Shown piece after piece: positions 1 through 8,604 of a stretch of DNA of 64,000 nt (within the stretch, counting starts at the first letter, position 1; the number at the start of each line of letters is the position of its first letter). A model generated the notes under the pieces. It saw only the letters and a program-made list of their open reading frames with translations, searched no databases and was not told where the DNA came from. Made by a program: the position numbers and the translations under genes. Origin of the DNA: Candidatus Pristimantibacillus lignocellulolyticus (GTDB lineage Bacteria > Bacillota > Bacilli > Paenibacillales > Paenibacillaceae); contig CP097899.1 in NCBI GenBank assembly GCA_023639215.1, positions 1,308,501-1,372,500 on the forward strand, read 5' to 3'.

Positions 1-116
1 TGTACACCTGGGAACCATTCAAACGTCGAAGTAGCGATATAGTAATCGTCTTCTACGCGAATGATGGAAGGATCGGGGTTGAAACCCCGAAGTATTGGAT
101 TTTGTATGAATGACAT
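1..116 (-). CDS. GH43 family beta-xylosidase/arabinofuranosidase, N-terminal fragment (gene runs off the window)
   Basis: Only the first 38 codons lie in the window. They read MSFIQNPILRGFNPDPSIIR and continue VEDDYYIATSTFEWFPGV, which is the typical opening of family 43 glycoside hydrolases. The Asp in NPDPS is the position of the catalytic base of the five-bladed propeller. The ATG follows a GGGAGG ribosome binding site. The gene is last in a minus-strand run with an ABC sugar importer 26 bp upstream, so it probably hydrolyses the imported xylo- or arabino-oligosaccharides in the cytoplasm; no signal peptide is visible. The family is clear from the motif; the exact substrate is inferred. 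Confidence 0.85.
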   Translation of the reverse strand, partial: MSFIQNPILRGFNPDPSIIRVEDDYYIATSTFEWFPGV

Positions 117-142
117 CGTCTAGTCCTCCCGATTAGCTCTCA

Positions 143-1405
143 TTATTTTTGAACTTTTGCAAGTTCTTCGGCTACATTAGAATTTGCATCACTTACGATA
201 GCTCCGACAACGTTAAGGAATTGATCCGCACGTTTCGCATCTAATGCTTGGTCATAGTAACTGAAGAAGCCTTTAAGTTGTTCACTAATAGCAGTATCAT
301 ATTCAAAGGATAGTGGATGCATATTTGCTTCTTCTAGTCCTGCTGTTTTCATGGGACTAATGTTTGCACCTTCATTGATTTCTTTACGCTGTGCAGAATC
401 TGTTAAGAATCGAATAGCTTTGTATGCTGCATCTTGATTCGCTTTAGCAGAAACCGCCATACCTACACCAAAACCACCGTGGTACACATTAGTGCTGCCT
501 TTTCCACCCTCAACTGTTGGGAATGTTACGAAACCAATATCTTTAGAAATTTCATCATTTAGGAAAGCATCCATTGCCCATTCACCTTGCAAGTACATTG
601 CAGCGCGACCAGTTGTAAATAGTGTTTCTGCAGCTGCATAATCTAGTCCTAAAAATCCATTAACGAAACCTTTATGATCAATTGCAAGTTCTTTCAAAAG
701 TTCTCCAGCTTGTACAAAGCTTTGTTGAGTGAAATCAGCTTCACCACTCTTAGCTAACTCAAATGGCTCTGTTCCACCAATACGTTCTGCAAGATATGAA
801 TACCAGTGCAATACCGGCCAACGATCTTTACCAGATACAGCAATTGGAATGATATCGTTTCCATTCAATGCATCAACAACCGTTAGAAGCTCGTCAAATG
901 TTGTTGGAGGTGTTAAGTTATTGTCTGCGAATATTTGTTTATTGTACCAAAGGGATACACCACTGAATAGTACTGGAATACCATAGTTTTTATCATCATA
1001 AGCAAATGTTTCTAGACCACCACTTAGTACATCCTCTTTGAATGCAGCATCAGCATTTAATTGCTCCGTAATATCGCCAAGCATATTATTAGCTACTAAA
1101 GTATCAAATGTTTCACCACTCCAGTACGTAATTAGGTCTGGCAATTGGTTACCTGCAATAGCAACTTTCATTTTTGTTTTTAGTGCTTCATCTTCAAAGA
1201 ACTCTGCTTTTATCTTAATATCAGCATTGGCTTTGTTAAATTCTTCAATAGAAGCTTCAATCGTACTTTTATTTCTGGATTCCATACTCCACATCGTTAG
1301 GGTAGTCACATTATCAGACTTGCCACTGTTTCCAGCATTGTTACTCGAACATCCTGCAACGACTAGCATGATCATAACCATAACTAAGACTAAACTTTTC
1401 TTCAT
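143..1405 (-). CDS. ABC transporter extracellular sugar-binding lipoprotein
   Basis: 420-residue solute-binding protein of the family 1 (MalE/UgpB-like) type. It opens with MKKSLVLVMVMIMLVVAGC, a signal peptide with lipobox VAGC and acylated Cys19. The open frame extends 13 codons further upstream, but an AAGGGG ribosome binding site and the signal peptide support the start used here. It captures an oligosaccharide outside the cell and delivers it to the two permeases encoded just upstream (1485-2369 and 2382-3269). No ATPase is encoded nearby, so a shared MsmX-type ATPase is likely. The GH43 gene that follows suggests a xylan or arabinan fragment as ligand (inference). Confidence 0.9.
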   Translation of the reverse strand: MKKSLVLVMVMIMLVVAGCSSNNAGNSGKSDNVTTLTMWSMESRNKSTIEASIEEFNKANADIKIKAEFFEDEALKTKMKVAIAGNQLPDLITYWSGETFDTLVANNMLGDITEQLNADAAFKEDVLSGGLETFAYDDKNYGIPVLFSGVSLWYNKQIFADNNLTPPTTFDELLTVVDALNGNDIIPIAVSGKDRWPVLHWYSYLAERIGGTEPFELAKSGEADFTQQSFVQAGELLKELAIDHKGFVNGFLGLDYAAAETLFTTGRAAMYLQGEWAMDAFLNDEISKDIGFVTFPTVEGGKGSTNVYHGGFGVGMAVSAKANQDAAYKAIRFLTDSAQRKEINEGANISPMKTAGLEEANMHPLSFEYDTAISEQLKGFFSYYDQALDAKRADQFLNVVGAIVSDANSNVAEELAKVQK

Positions 1406-1484
1406 TGTATAAATCCCCTTTTGTGTTAGATTTCCTATTTTCATCTATAGTTGTTCATAAATATGTCAGTCAGTTGCTTTTTCT

Positions 1485-2369
1485 CTATCCTTTAACTGAA
1501 CCGGCAACTACACCGTTTTGAATATATTTTTGCAAGAACATATATAAAATGATAATAGGCGCTGTTGTAATTACAAGTGCTGCACTAATTAATGAATAGT
1601 CCGCACTAAAGTTACCTTTGAAACTCATTAATCCAAGTGGTAACGTTTTAAGTGAATCCTGTGAAACCATAATCAATGGGAATACAAAATCATTCATAAT
1701 ATTGAAGAAGGACAGAATCGTTACTGTAGCCAGAATAGGCTTAGCTAACGGAAAATATACTCTAAAGAAGGTTTGGTATATGTTGCAACCGTCGACGATT
1801 GCTGCCTCTTCCAATTCCTTCGGTATCCCTCGGAAAAATCCATGAATTAGAAAGATTGCTACCGGTAAATTAAAGGCAATATACGGGAAGAATAATGACC
1901 AAAATGTATCGTATGCACCAACCTTATTGGCAAGTGTAAATAACGGGATTAATGTACTATGAACCGGAATTAACATCCCTAAGAAAAAGGCACCTAGCAA
2001 TACTTTCGATCCTTTGAAAGGGCGTACCGATAAGTAGAATCCAATAAGAGTAGCCACTAATAGTAAGCCGACAACTGAAAAGAACGTAATGTAGACACTA
2101 TTGAATAAATATTTGCTGATCCCTTGATTCCAAGCATCTAAGTAATTACTAAACTTCCATACAGAAGGTAAACCCCAAGGATTTTCAAAATATTCTTTAT
2201 TGGATTTGAACGATGAAATCATCATCCAAACAAAGGGATAAGCTGTAAAGATCAAATGGACAAGCAGGATAATATATAATACAGCTTTGCCAATACCTCT
2301 TGAAAGCTTACTTTTTTTAGCTTTTGCTACACTCGGGTGATTTGTCTGCGCTTTAACAACTGAATTCAT
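1485..2369 (-). CDS. Carbohydrate ABC transporter permease, MalG type
   Basis: 294 residues with six predicted membrane helices. The cytoplasmic EAA loop reads EEAAIVDGCNIYQTF followed by FPLAKP, the contact site for the ATPase. It is the second permease of a binding-protein-dependent sugar importer, paired with the MalF-type permease 12 bp upstream and the lipoprotein downstream. The length matches the MalG/UgpE family. The substrate is not determined by this protein alone; the operon points to a hemicellulose-derived oligosaccharide. Confidence 0.93.
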   Translation of the reverse strand: MNSVVKAQTNHPSVAKAKKSKLSRGIGKAVLYIILLVHLIFTAYPFVWMMISSFKSNKEYFENPWGLPSVWKFSNYLDAWNQGISKYLFNSVYITFFSVVGLLLVATLIGFYLSVRPFKGSKVLLGAFFLGMLIPVHSTLIPLFTLANKVGAYDTFWSLFFPYIAFNLPVAIFLIHGFFRGIPKELEEAAIVDGCNIYQTFFRVYFPLAKPILATVTILSFFNIMNDFVFPLIMVSQDSLKTLPLGLMSFKGNFSADYSLISAALVITTAPIIILYMFLQKYIQNGVVAGSVKG

Positions 2370-2381
2370 GTATTCATCTCC

Positions 2382-3269
2382 CTATTGAAATTTCTTCGTT
2401 CCTTGTCCCAATCCCTTAGAGATAAGGTAAGCTAATACTAAACCGAATAGGAGTAAGAAGGTAGAAATAGCACTTCCATAACCAAAGTCCATAAGACGGA
2501 AAGCATTTTTCATCATGTAACTGGCAAGTACTTCACTAGAATTATTAGGACCACCGCCAGTCATAATATAGATTAGATCAAAGTACTTCAATGAATTAAT
2601 GACACAGTTCAATACGGTGAACGTAATCGTAGGCCAAATTAGTGGAATTTGAATGTTGAAAATAATCCTTAATTCACTTGCACCTTCAACTCTTGCAGCT
2701 TCCATAACTTCTTCGGATATACCTTGTAGTGCTCCATAATATACGATGATGTAGAATCCGATAAATTGCCATGCAACTACTGCAATAACTGAACCCAGTG
2801 CAGTTGCTTCCTCACCTAACCAAGTATGTGTCCACTCAGACAGTCCAAGATTCATGAGCAAATTATTCAGTAAGCCAAAGTTTGGATCATATATTTGCCC
2901 CCATAATATACCTAATACCGCTGTAGATAGCATTACCGGTGTAAAGTAGATGGACTTCAGGAAATTTGATCCTCTTAATTTGTAACTTAATACAATGGCA
3001 AAAAATAAACCAAGCGGTAATTGGACAGCTAATGCGCCAAGTGTAAGATATACTGAGTTTTTTAATGAGATCCAAAGAATTGGGTCATTTAGCAAACGTG
3101 TGTAGTTATCCAGTTCTGTGAAAATTTTCGCAGAAACTCCATCCCACTGAAACAAGCTATAGTACATACTCATTAAGATTGGAATAATAATGATTCCTGC
3201 AAAAATGAGTAATGCGGGACTCATAAAGAAAAACTGGCTACCTAGTCTTTTTATTCCCTTTTCATGCAT
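2382..3269 (-). CDS. Sugar ABC transporter permease, MalF type
   Basis: 295-residue inner-membrane permease, the first gene of the minus-strand sugar-import operon. The EAA loop reads MEAARVEGASELRIIF and is followed by PLIWP. The frame is open 12 codons further upstream, but ATG at 3269 is preceded by AGGAGAG at good spacing, while the upstream alternative has no such site. Cre-like sequences lie about 45-80 bp upstream, so catabolite repression of the operon is plausible. Confidence 0.92.
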   Translation of the reverse strand: MHEKGIKRLGSQFFFMSPALLIFAGIIIIPILMSMYYSLFQWDGVSAKIFTELDNYTRLLNDPILWISLKNSVYLTLGALAVQLPLGLFFAIVLSYKLRGSNFLKSIYFTPVMLSTAVLGILWGQIYDPNFGLLNNLLMNLGLSEWTHTWLGEEATALGSVIAVVAWQFIGFYIIVYYGALQGISEEVMEAARVEGASELRIIFNIQIPLIWPTITFTVLNCVINSLKYFDLIYIMTGGGPNNSSEVLASYMMKNAFRLMDFGYGSAISTFLLLFGLVLAYLISKGLGQGTKKFQ

Positions 3270-3313
3270 ATCAATATCTCTCCTGCCTCTGTAGACTAGG
3301 AACACCGATATGG

Positions 3314-3347
3314 TGTATCCGTTTACAATATTGTAACAGCGCTTACA
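3314..3347. promoter_or_regulatory. Two cre-like operator candidates upstream of the sugar ABC operon
   Basis: Positions 3314-3327 read TGTATCCGTTTACA, one mismatch from the 14 bp CcpA operator consensus when read on the minus strand (TGTAAACGGATACA). Positions 3332-3347 read TGTAACAGCGCTTACA, an imperfect palindrome with the same CGC core and TGTAA/TTACA ends but two extra bases. Both lie directly upstream of the first permease gene. They could be CcpA sites or operators for another LacI-family repressor; the sequence alone does not decide. Confidence 0.6.
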
Positions 3348-3445
3348 TTATTTTTGATGCAACATCGTTTGGCTAAAATAGCTCTTTGATTAGATATTTG
3401 TAATTTCATCATATAAATTTAATTTTTTTGAAATTTGTGCAACAA

Positions 3446-3484
3446 AAAAGTCTCTGTACGATGATTATCGTACGAGAGACTTTT
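3446..3484 (-). terminator. Rho-independent terminator of the PAS-GGDEF gene
   Basis: AAAGTCTCT and GTACGAT arms pair with ATCGTAC and GAGAGACTTT around a GATT loop. Read on the minus strand, the stem is followed by TTTTTTG. It lies 33 bp past the stop codon of the diguanylate cyclase. Confidence 0.9.
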
Positions 3485-3516
3485 AATTTATCATTTATTT
3501 AAATAGATCAGATAAG

Positions 3517-4503
3517 TTAAACAATATATGACTCATCTGCGATATGCGTTACTCGATTTCGACCGCTCTCCTTAGACCTGTATAAGGCTTGGTCCGCTTT
3601 CTTCATTAACCCCGCTGAAGTTTCATCTTCATAGAAGGTTGATATACCTATGCTCACGGTAATACGACCTGTTACCCATGAAGCATCCTCGATAAGTTGA
3701 CGTAATTGTTCCGCCATAATTTTAGACTCGGCAATATCAGTCTTAGGCATCAGTAGTACAAATTCCTCACCACCATACCTAGCTGGAACATCGTCTGTTC
3801 TTGCAAATTTCCGCAAGATAAAGGCAAGTTGTTCAAGTACTTCATCACCCACTTGATGACCATAGGTGTCATTCACTTGTTTAAAGTGATCGATATCAAT
3901 CATACATAAAGAAAATGGTTTTTCTTTACGTGTATAATTGAACATTTGATCTTCTAATTTTTCTTGGAAGTATCGTCTATTTTTCAATCCTGTTAATTTA
4001 TCCGTTACAGATAGTTCGATTAAAGATTCATTAATCATGATAAGTTCTTCTTGTTTCTGTTCGATCTCATTATTCAGTTTCGTAAGTTCTTCTAACGCTC
4101 GATCTTTTTGCCAATAAGCTTCTTCAATTTGAATTTTCGCTGTGCGAAGTTCTTGCTCATAATTCATCCTTTGACCCATTTGAACAATAATAAGATCAAA
4201 AACTTCTACATCATCAACAAGTAGCCTTTTACCATTTATCAAACATGCAACAGCAATACCTTCGCTATTTTTCAAACTAATAATTAATTCATTGACATGT
4301 CCGTGCAAATTAATAAACGGATAGAAATACGAATGAAAAATAAGCTTATTGGCGGTGGACATTAATCCTTCGATATGCTGATTAAGCAAACTATGTTCGC
4401 TATATCCCATTTGCTTGAGAAAAGTATTATTCACAGAAATTATCTTGCCCTCATGCGTAATGGAAAGATATCCGCAAGGAGCATTTAGTAACCGATCATC
4501 CAT
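3517..4503 (-). CDS. PAS-GGDEF diguanylate cyclase
   Basis: 328 residues. An N-terminal PAS domain (about 1-115) begins MDDRLLNAPCGYLSITHEGK. A coiled-coil linker (about 115-165) follows, then a complete GGDEF domain (about 168-325) with signature RYGGEEF. The RxxD product-inhibition site (RTDD) sits five residues before GGEEF, so feedback by c-di-GMP is expected. No membrane segment is visible, so it is cytosolic. The gene starts 31 bp after an RsbQ-like hydrolase gene in the same direction. RsbQ is known to act through a PAS domain in RsbP, so the hydrolase probably supplies the signal for this cyclase (inference). Confidence 0.94.
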   Translation of the reverse strand: MDDRLLNAPCGYLSITHEGKIISVNNTFLKQMGYSEHSLLNQHIEGLMSTANKLIFHSYFYPFINLHGHVNELIISLKNSEGIAVACLINGKRLLVDDVEVFDLIIVQMGQRMNYEQELRTAKIQIEEAYWQKDRALEELTKLNNEIEQKQEELIMINESLIELSVTDKLTGLKNRRYFQEKLEDQMFNYTRKEKPFSLCMIDIDHFKQVNDTYGHQVGDEVLEQLAFILRKFARTDDVPARYGGEEFVLLMPKTDIAESKIMAEQLRQLIEDASWVTGRITVSIGISTFYEDETSAGLMKKADQALYRSKESGRNRVTHIADESYIV

Positions 4504-4534
4504 TTCTTAATCCCTTTCATTACGTCATTACAAA

Positions 4535-5338
4535 CTATATTACTTCAAGATATTGTGTAATGGTCGTAAGTGTTTCTGTAGGGTGGCTTATATGAGGATA
4601 ATGTCCCTTTGCTTCCATTAAACATAGCTCACTATTGGCTAGATTTTTATGCAAATAATGACCTACTGCCTTCGGAACCACACTATCCTCTGCACATTGC
4701 ATAATTAAAGTAGGCGTTGAACATTTCGCTAGTTCCGTTCGATAATCCGAGAAGAATGTTACTTCTGCAAATTGTCTTGCTATAACAGGATTGCTGCTCG
4801 CAAAGCTTTGCTCTAACTGTTGCGAAAATTGTGGCTGATCCAAATTATTCATAGCCATGGGAGCCATGAAGCTTGCCCATCCCGAGAAATTCATCTCCAT
4901 CATCTCAAGCAGTTCCAAAATATCACTTCGCTCAAATCCACCATAGTAACCATTCTCATCATTCAAATAACATGGGGATGGACCTATCATAATCAGCTTT
5001 TGGAACAATTCAGGGCGCTCTATGGCAGCTAGCATACCAATCATAGAACTAATTGAATGACCAATAAATATAACATTTTTTAATTGAGCATCATCGATAA
5101 TCTCTAGCAGATCCTGCTTATATCCGTTAAGAGAACTATAGCGTTCTGCTGTATACGCACTCAAATCCGATTGGCCGGAACCCACATAATCAAATAGAAC
5201 AAGTCTATATTTCTTTGCAAGACTAGGGGTAATATATTGCCACATATTTTGGTCACAGCCAAATCCATGAGCAAGTATAATTACTTGTTCCCCTCCTCCT
5301 ATCATCTTCACATTATTACGTACAACAACATCCAACAT
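4535..5338 (-). CDS. rsbQ: RsbQ-like alpha/beta hydrolase, signalling partner of a PAS protein
   Basis: 267 residues, very close in length and motifs to Bacillus subtilis RsbQ: GFGCDQNMW, FDYVGSGQSDL, GPSPCYLND, YYGGF and PVIARQF. The catalytic triad is Ser95 (GHSIS), Asp218 (CAEDS) and His246 (KGHYPH), aligning with the RsbQ triad. The start is the ATG after GGAGGAG; the open frame extends 16 codons further without a better site. RsbQ normally activates the PAS-PP2C phosphatase RsbP in the energy-stress branch of SigB control. Here the downstream partner is a PAS-GGDEF cyclase, so the likely output is c-di-GMP. The real ligand of RsbQ proteins is not known to me. Confidence 0.9.
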   Translation of the reverse strand: MLDVVVRNNVKMIGGGEQVIILAHGFGCDQNMWQYITPSLAKKYRLVLFDYVGSGQSDLSAYTAERYSSLNGYKQDLLEIIDDAQLKNVIFIGHSISSMIGMLAAIERPELFQKLIMIGPSPCYLNDENGYYGGFERSDILELLEMMEMNFSGWASFMAPMAMNNLDQPQFSQQLEQSFASSNPVIARQFAEVTFFSDYRTELAKCSTPTLIMQCAEDSVVPKAVGHYLHKNLANSELCLMEAKGHYPHISHPTETLTTITQYLEVI

Positions 5339-5560
5339 AATATGTTCTCCTCCAAAATAACGTATTCCTTTCATTTTAAACCACACTACTTAAATTTCAA
5401 GCTAATTATTGTGATTAAGAGTTATTTATTTTCCATAATTTTTCTGATCTGTATGAGTAGCTACTATAACAAATGGTAAACACTTATAAAGTTAGACTTT
5501 AATAATGTAGTGTTGCAAGAGAATTATTCGACATAGAATAGGAAACTTTTTTTGAGATCC

Positions 5561-5594
5561 TTCAACTTTTTCTCATGCTTAAGGCGTCTATAAT
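5561..5594 (+). promoter_or_regulatory. Candidate ECF-type promoter of sigV-rsiV
   Basis: TTCAAC (5561-5566) followed by a T-run and CGTCTA (5585-5590) resembles an ECF-sigma promoter (AAC near -35, CGTC near -10). The spacing of 18 bases between AAC and CGTC is one or two longer than usual. Autoregulation by SigV is known in Bacillus subtilis; here it is an inference. Confidence 0.4.
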
Positions 5595-5630
5595 ATATAC
5601 GTATTTATTACTTGAAAGAAGGATCCTACA

Positions 5631-6137
5631 ATGAAGCCAAATTTGGAGAGAAGATTAATCGATTACATTATGAATAATAAAAATCGATTTTATCTTCTTG
5701 CGTATAGCTATACACATAATGAACAAGATGCGCTCGACATTGTCCAAGATAGTATTCGCAAAGCGTTAGAACATCTTGACAGTCTGCACGGCGAACCTCA
5801 AATGAAAAGCTGGTTTTATCAAATCGTTGTTCGGACATCTATCGATTTCTTACGTAAACATAAGAGAACTTCCGTTGTTGAAGATCAAGTATTGGAAACG
5901 ATGATGACAGCGCAAATGGATACTTACACTGATCTAGACTTGCAGGTCGCACTTCATCAACTACCAACCATATATCGTGAGGTCATCATATTACGATTTT
6001 TTGAAGATATGAAAATTGAAGATATAGCCCATGTACTTAATAACAATATAAACACAGTCAAAGCCAGGCTATATAAAGCATTGAAAATTCTTAAAATAGA
6101 AATGCAAGACGAAGAAGGAGCGAGTTGTAATGGATAA
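5631..6137 (+). CDS. sigV: ECF RNA polymerase sigma factor, SigV type
   Basis: 168-residue sigma-70 family protein with region 2 (about 10-75, HNEQDALDIVQDSI and MKSWFYQIVVRTSIDFLRKH) and region 4 (about 105-160, LPTIYREVIILRFFEDMKIE then an HTH ending TVKARLYKALKIL). The ATG follows AGAAGGA. It overlaps the next gene by 8 bp, and that gene encodes an RsiV-like anti-sigma factor. The pairing identifies the SigV branch, known in Bacillus subtilis and Enterococcus to respond to lysozyme. Expected targets are cell-wall modification genes. Confidence 0.9.
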   Translation: MKPNLERRLIDYIMNNKNRFYLLAYSYTHNEQDALDIVQDSIRKALEHLDSLHGEPQMKSWFYQIVVRTSIDFLRKHKRTSVVEDQVLETMMTAQMDTYTDLDLQVALHQLPTIYREVIILRFFEDMKIEDIAHVLNNNINTVKARLYKALKILKIEMQDEEGASCNG

Positions 6138-7020
6138 ACGATTAGAACAATTAGAAAAAGAATATACTTCCGTACAAATCCCCGAGCAATTAGATGATAT
6201 GGTTCGTTCAAGTATCTCTAAGCATAGGCGCAAAAAACACTATGGACGCAGATGGGGATTTGGCTCGGTGGCCGCTGCAGTATTATTCACTGCTTGTCTT
6301 AATGTAAGTCCAGTTATGGCCAAATCTTTATCAGATATTCCTGTACTAGGTAATGTTGTGAGCGTGCTAACTTGGAAAACTTATACGGTGGATAAAGATA
6401 AATACTCTGCTAATATTACTGTTCCAGAGATTGAAAATAGCGGGTCTGATAAAATCACTGCTACTCTGAACGAGAAATACAAACAAGAGGCCGAAGCTCT
6501 TTACGATCAGTTTATGAATGACATGAAAGATATGGAGGCTATTGAAGGTGGAGGTCATCTCGGTGTTGATAGCGGATATGAGATTATTACTGATACTGAG
6601 CAATTACTGACTATAAGTCGGTATACAGTAGAAACGGTTGGATCATCTTCAACTGTTATTAAATATGATACGATTGACAAACAGAAGGAACTATTATTGA
6701 CACTTCCTAGTTTGTTCAAAAATGACCAATACGTTCAGATTATTTCAGAGAACATAAAAGAACAGATGAGACAACAAATGATCGATACGAATAATGATAT
6801 CTATTATTGGGTTTCTGGCGCTGGGATTGCTGATGAAGATTTGTTTGGTGAGTTCATTAGGATCGATCCCGAGCAAAGCTTTTATATTACCGAAGAAGGC
6901 AAGTTAGTAGTTGCTTTTGATAAATATGAGGTAGCACCAGGATATATGGGAAATCCAACTTTCGAAATTCCAAGTGAAATTCTTCAAGATGTACTTGTTA
7001 GTGATCAATATATTCGCTAA
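6130..7020 (+). CDS. rsiV: RsiV-like membrane anti-sigma factor (DUF4163/DUF3298)
   Basis: 296 residues. The first 40 residues are cytoplasmic and should bind SigV. One membrane helix (about 43-60) follows, ending near AKSL, which resembles a signal peptidase site. The extracellular part contains DUF4163 (about 90-190) and DUF3298 (about 200-290), with FIRIDPEQSFYITEEGK near the end. In Bacillus subtilis the RsiV ectodomain binds lysozyme and is then cleaved by signal peptidase and RasP. The translational overlap with sigV fits a sigma/anti-sigma pair. The same IDPEQSFYI string recurs in the protein at 8605-9225. Confidence 0.92.
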   Translation: MDKRLEQLEKEYTSVQIPEQLDDMVRSSISKHRRKKHYGRRWGFGSVAAAVLFTACLNVSPVMAKSLSDIPVLGNVVSVLTWKTYTVDKDKYSANITVPEIENSGSDKITATLNEKYKQEAEALYDQFMNDMKDMEAIEGGGHLGVDSGYEIITDTEQLLTISRYTVETVGSSSTVIKYDTIDKQKELLLTLPSLFKNDQYVQIISENIKEQMRQQMIDTNNDIYYWVSGAGIADEDLFGEFIRIDPEQSFYITEEGKLVVAFDKYEVAPGYMGNPTFEIPSEILQDVLVSDQYIR

Positions 7021-7070
7021 CATGCATATCTGATTAACATTACACTCATTGTAAAACATAATGTATTATT

Positions 7071-7112
7071 AAACGGCTCTGCTTGCATTGAATGCACAGG
7101 AGCCGTTTTTAT
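7071..7112 (+). terminator. Terminator after rsiV
   Basis: AAACGGCTC pairs with GAGCCGTTT around a 20-base loop containing a small inner stem, followed by a T-rich run (TTTATTTTT). Confidence 0.88.
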
Positions 7113-7370
7113 TTTTAGAGTATCTACATACTTCTAATCAATAAGAAATTGCAACTATTCCTTTATCCACTGCGTCTAATTTATACAATAACATTAAGGC
7201 AAAAGGAAGAAGTAAGGGCGGTCATGTACTAAATCGACGATGATATGAAACTAATTTGTTGACGATTGTTGAAACTCCTATGCGAGTTTGCATGTAGAAT
7301 TCAGTAGAGGATACTACTTCCAGTAACAATTATTAATTCATTAGAATATAATCATATCGAGGTGTTATAA
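7113..7370. other. Intergenic stretch between rsiV and the carboxypeptidase gene
   Basis: No open frame, stable hairpin or repeat is seen apart from a ribosome binding site (GAGGTG) just before 7371. A TGAAAC at about 7267 is not followed by a convincing -10 element of the ECF type. Confidence 0.5.
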
Positions 7371-8531
7371 ATGATAAAATTTAATAAAACAATGCTTAAT
7401 AAAAAGATAGTATTAATATTATTTACTTTCACTATTTTATTTATAGGTTTATTCGTTATTAACAATGTAACTATTAAGGGATCGGAATCAAATATAGCTA
7501 ATGCAGATACTGTGACCTATACAGCAACTGCCAACTTGAATATTCGTAAAGGTCCCTCTACTGCCAATAAAATTATAACAACCGTTACAAAGGGTACACA
7601 GCTAACAGTTACTGAAAAAGCCAAGGATGGATGGATAAAAGTAAATTTCAAAGGGCAAATAGGTTATGCCAGTAGTCAATATGTAAAAGTATCAAATTCT
7701 TCATCGAACTCTAGTAAGGCAACTACAGGTAAAGTAACCTATACAGCAACTGCTAACTTGAATATTCGTAAAGGTCCCTCTACCACCAATAAAATTATAA
7801 CAACCGTTACAAAGGGTACACAGCTAGCGGTTACTGAGAAAGCTAAGAATGGTTGGCTTAAGGTTAGCTTCAAAGGACAGATAGGTTATGTCAGTAGCCA
7901 GTATGTAAAGGTATCGAACACGTCTTCTGATGCCATTCAGGTTATTGCAAAGCCTGAAAGTATTCCAGTTCTAGTCAATAAACAAAATAAGCTCCCAGAA
8001 AATTATGTACCAAAAGATTTAGTATATACATCAATACCGTTTACTTTTAAGGAAAAGACAGAAAAGAAAAAGATGCGAAGTGAAGCATCTACAGCAATTG
8101 GGGAATTATTTAAGGCTGCCAAGAAGCAAGGAGTAAATCTTCTCGGTGTGTCTGCATACAGATCACATACTACACAAACTGCCCTATTTAATTCTTATGT
8201 AAAAAGAGATGGTTATGATAAGGCAATCACATACAGTGCATTACCTGGAACAAGTGAGCATGAAACAGGGCTTGCGATTGATGTTACAGGAGGGGATGGG
8301 AAATGTGCTGCACAGGATTGCTTTGGGGGTACTAAAGAAGCAAAATGGCTACAAGATAATGTTGCAGAATATGGATTTATTATAAGATACCCTGAAGGAA
8401 AAGAATCTATTACTGGTTATAAATACGAACCATGGCATCTTCGATATGTAGGTAAATCAAAGGCTCAAACTATTATGAGTAAAGGTATTACTCTTGAAGA
8501 ATATTTTGAATCTGAGCTTGTCTATAAGTAA
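7371..8531 (+). CDS. SH3b-SH3b-VanY type D,D-carboxypeptidase (M15B)
   Basis: 386 residues: an N-terminal membrane anchor or signal peptide (about 10-32), two bacterial SH3 domains (about 47-110 and 121-184), then a D-Ala-D-Ala carboxypeptidase domain (about 215-375). The zinc motifs are visible as SEHETGLAIDV and EPWHLRYVG. The SH3 domains should bind the wall while the enzyme trims terminal D-Ala from peptidoglycan stems. The two SH3 copies are nearly identical at DNA level with a 222 bp period, so the duplication is recent. The nearby SigV/RsiV pair makes envelope-stress control plausible but no clear SigV promoter is seen. Confidence 0.92.
   Translation: MIKFNKTMLNKKIVLILFTFTILFIGLFVINNVTIKGSESNIANADTVTYTATANLNIRKGPSTANKIITTVTKGTQLTVTEKAKDGWIKVNFKGQIGYASSQYVKVSNSSSNSSKATTGKVTYTATANLNIRKGPSTTNKIITTVTKGTQLAVTEKAKNGWLKVSFKGQIGYVSSQYVKVSNTSSDAIQVIAKPESIPVLVNKQNKLPENYVPKDLVYTSIPFTFKEKTEKKKMRSEASTAIGELFKAAKKQGVNLLGVSAYRSHTTQTALFNSYVKRDGYDKAITYSALPGTSEHETGLAIDVTGGDGKCAAQDCFGGTKEAKWLQDNVAEYGFIIRYPEGKESITGYKYEPWHLRYVGKSKAQTIMSKGITLEEYFESELVYK
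7515..7910 (+). repeat. Tandem 222 bp direct repeat encoding two SH3 domains
   Basis: The copies begin at 7515 and 7737, an exact multiple of three (74 codons). Long stretches are identical and most differences are third-position changes, for example GCCAAC/GCTAAC. The repeat is entirely inside the carboxypeptidase gene. Confidence 0.9.
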
Positions 8532-8551
8532 GATCACTAAATAATTAACTA

Positions 8552-8598
8552 TACCCTATAGAGTAGACATATAAATAGTCTACCTATAGGGTATTTTT
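8552..8598 (+). terminator. Terminator after the carboxypeptidase gene
   Basis: TACCCTATA plus GTAGAC pair with GTCTAC plus TATAGGGTA around an AT loop; TTTTTT follows. The convergent gene at 8605 ends just beyond, so it may serve both strands. Confidence 0.88.
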
Positions 8599-8604
8599 TG
8601 TAAA

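Noticed and set aside
7260..7300. TGAAAC near 7267 as a SigV-type promoter for the carboxypeptidase gene
   Set aside because: No CGTC-like -10 element at the required spacing.
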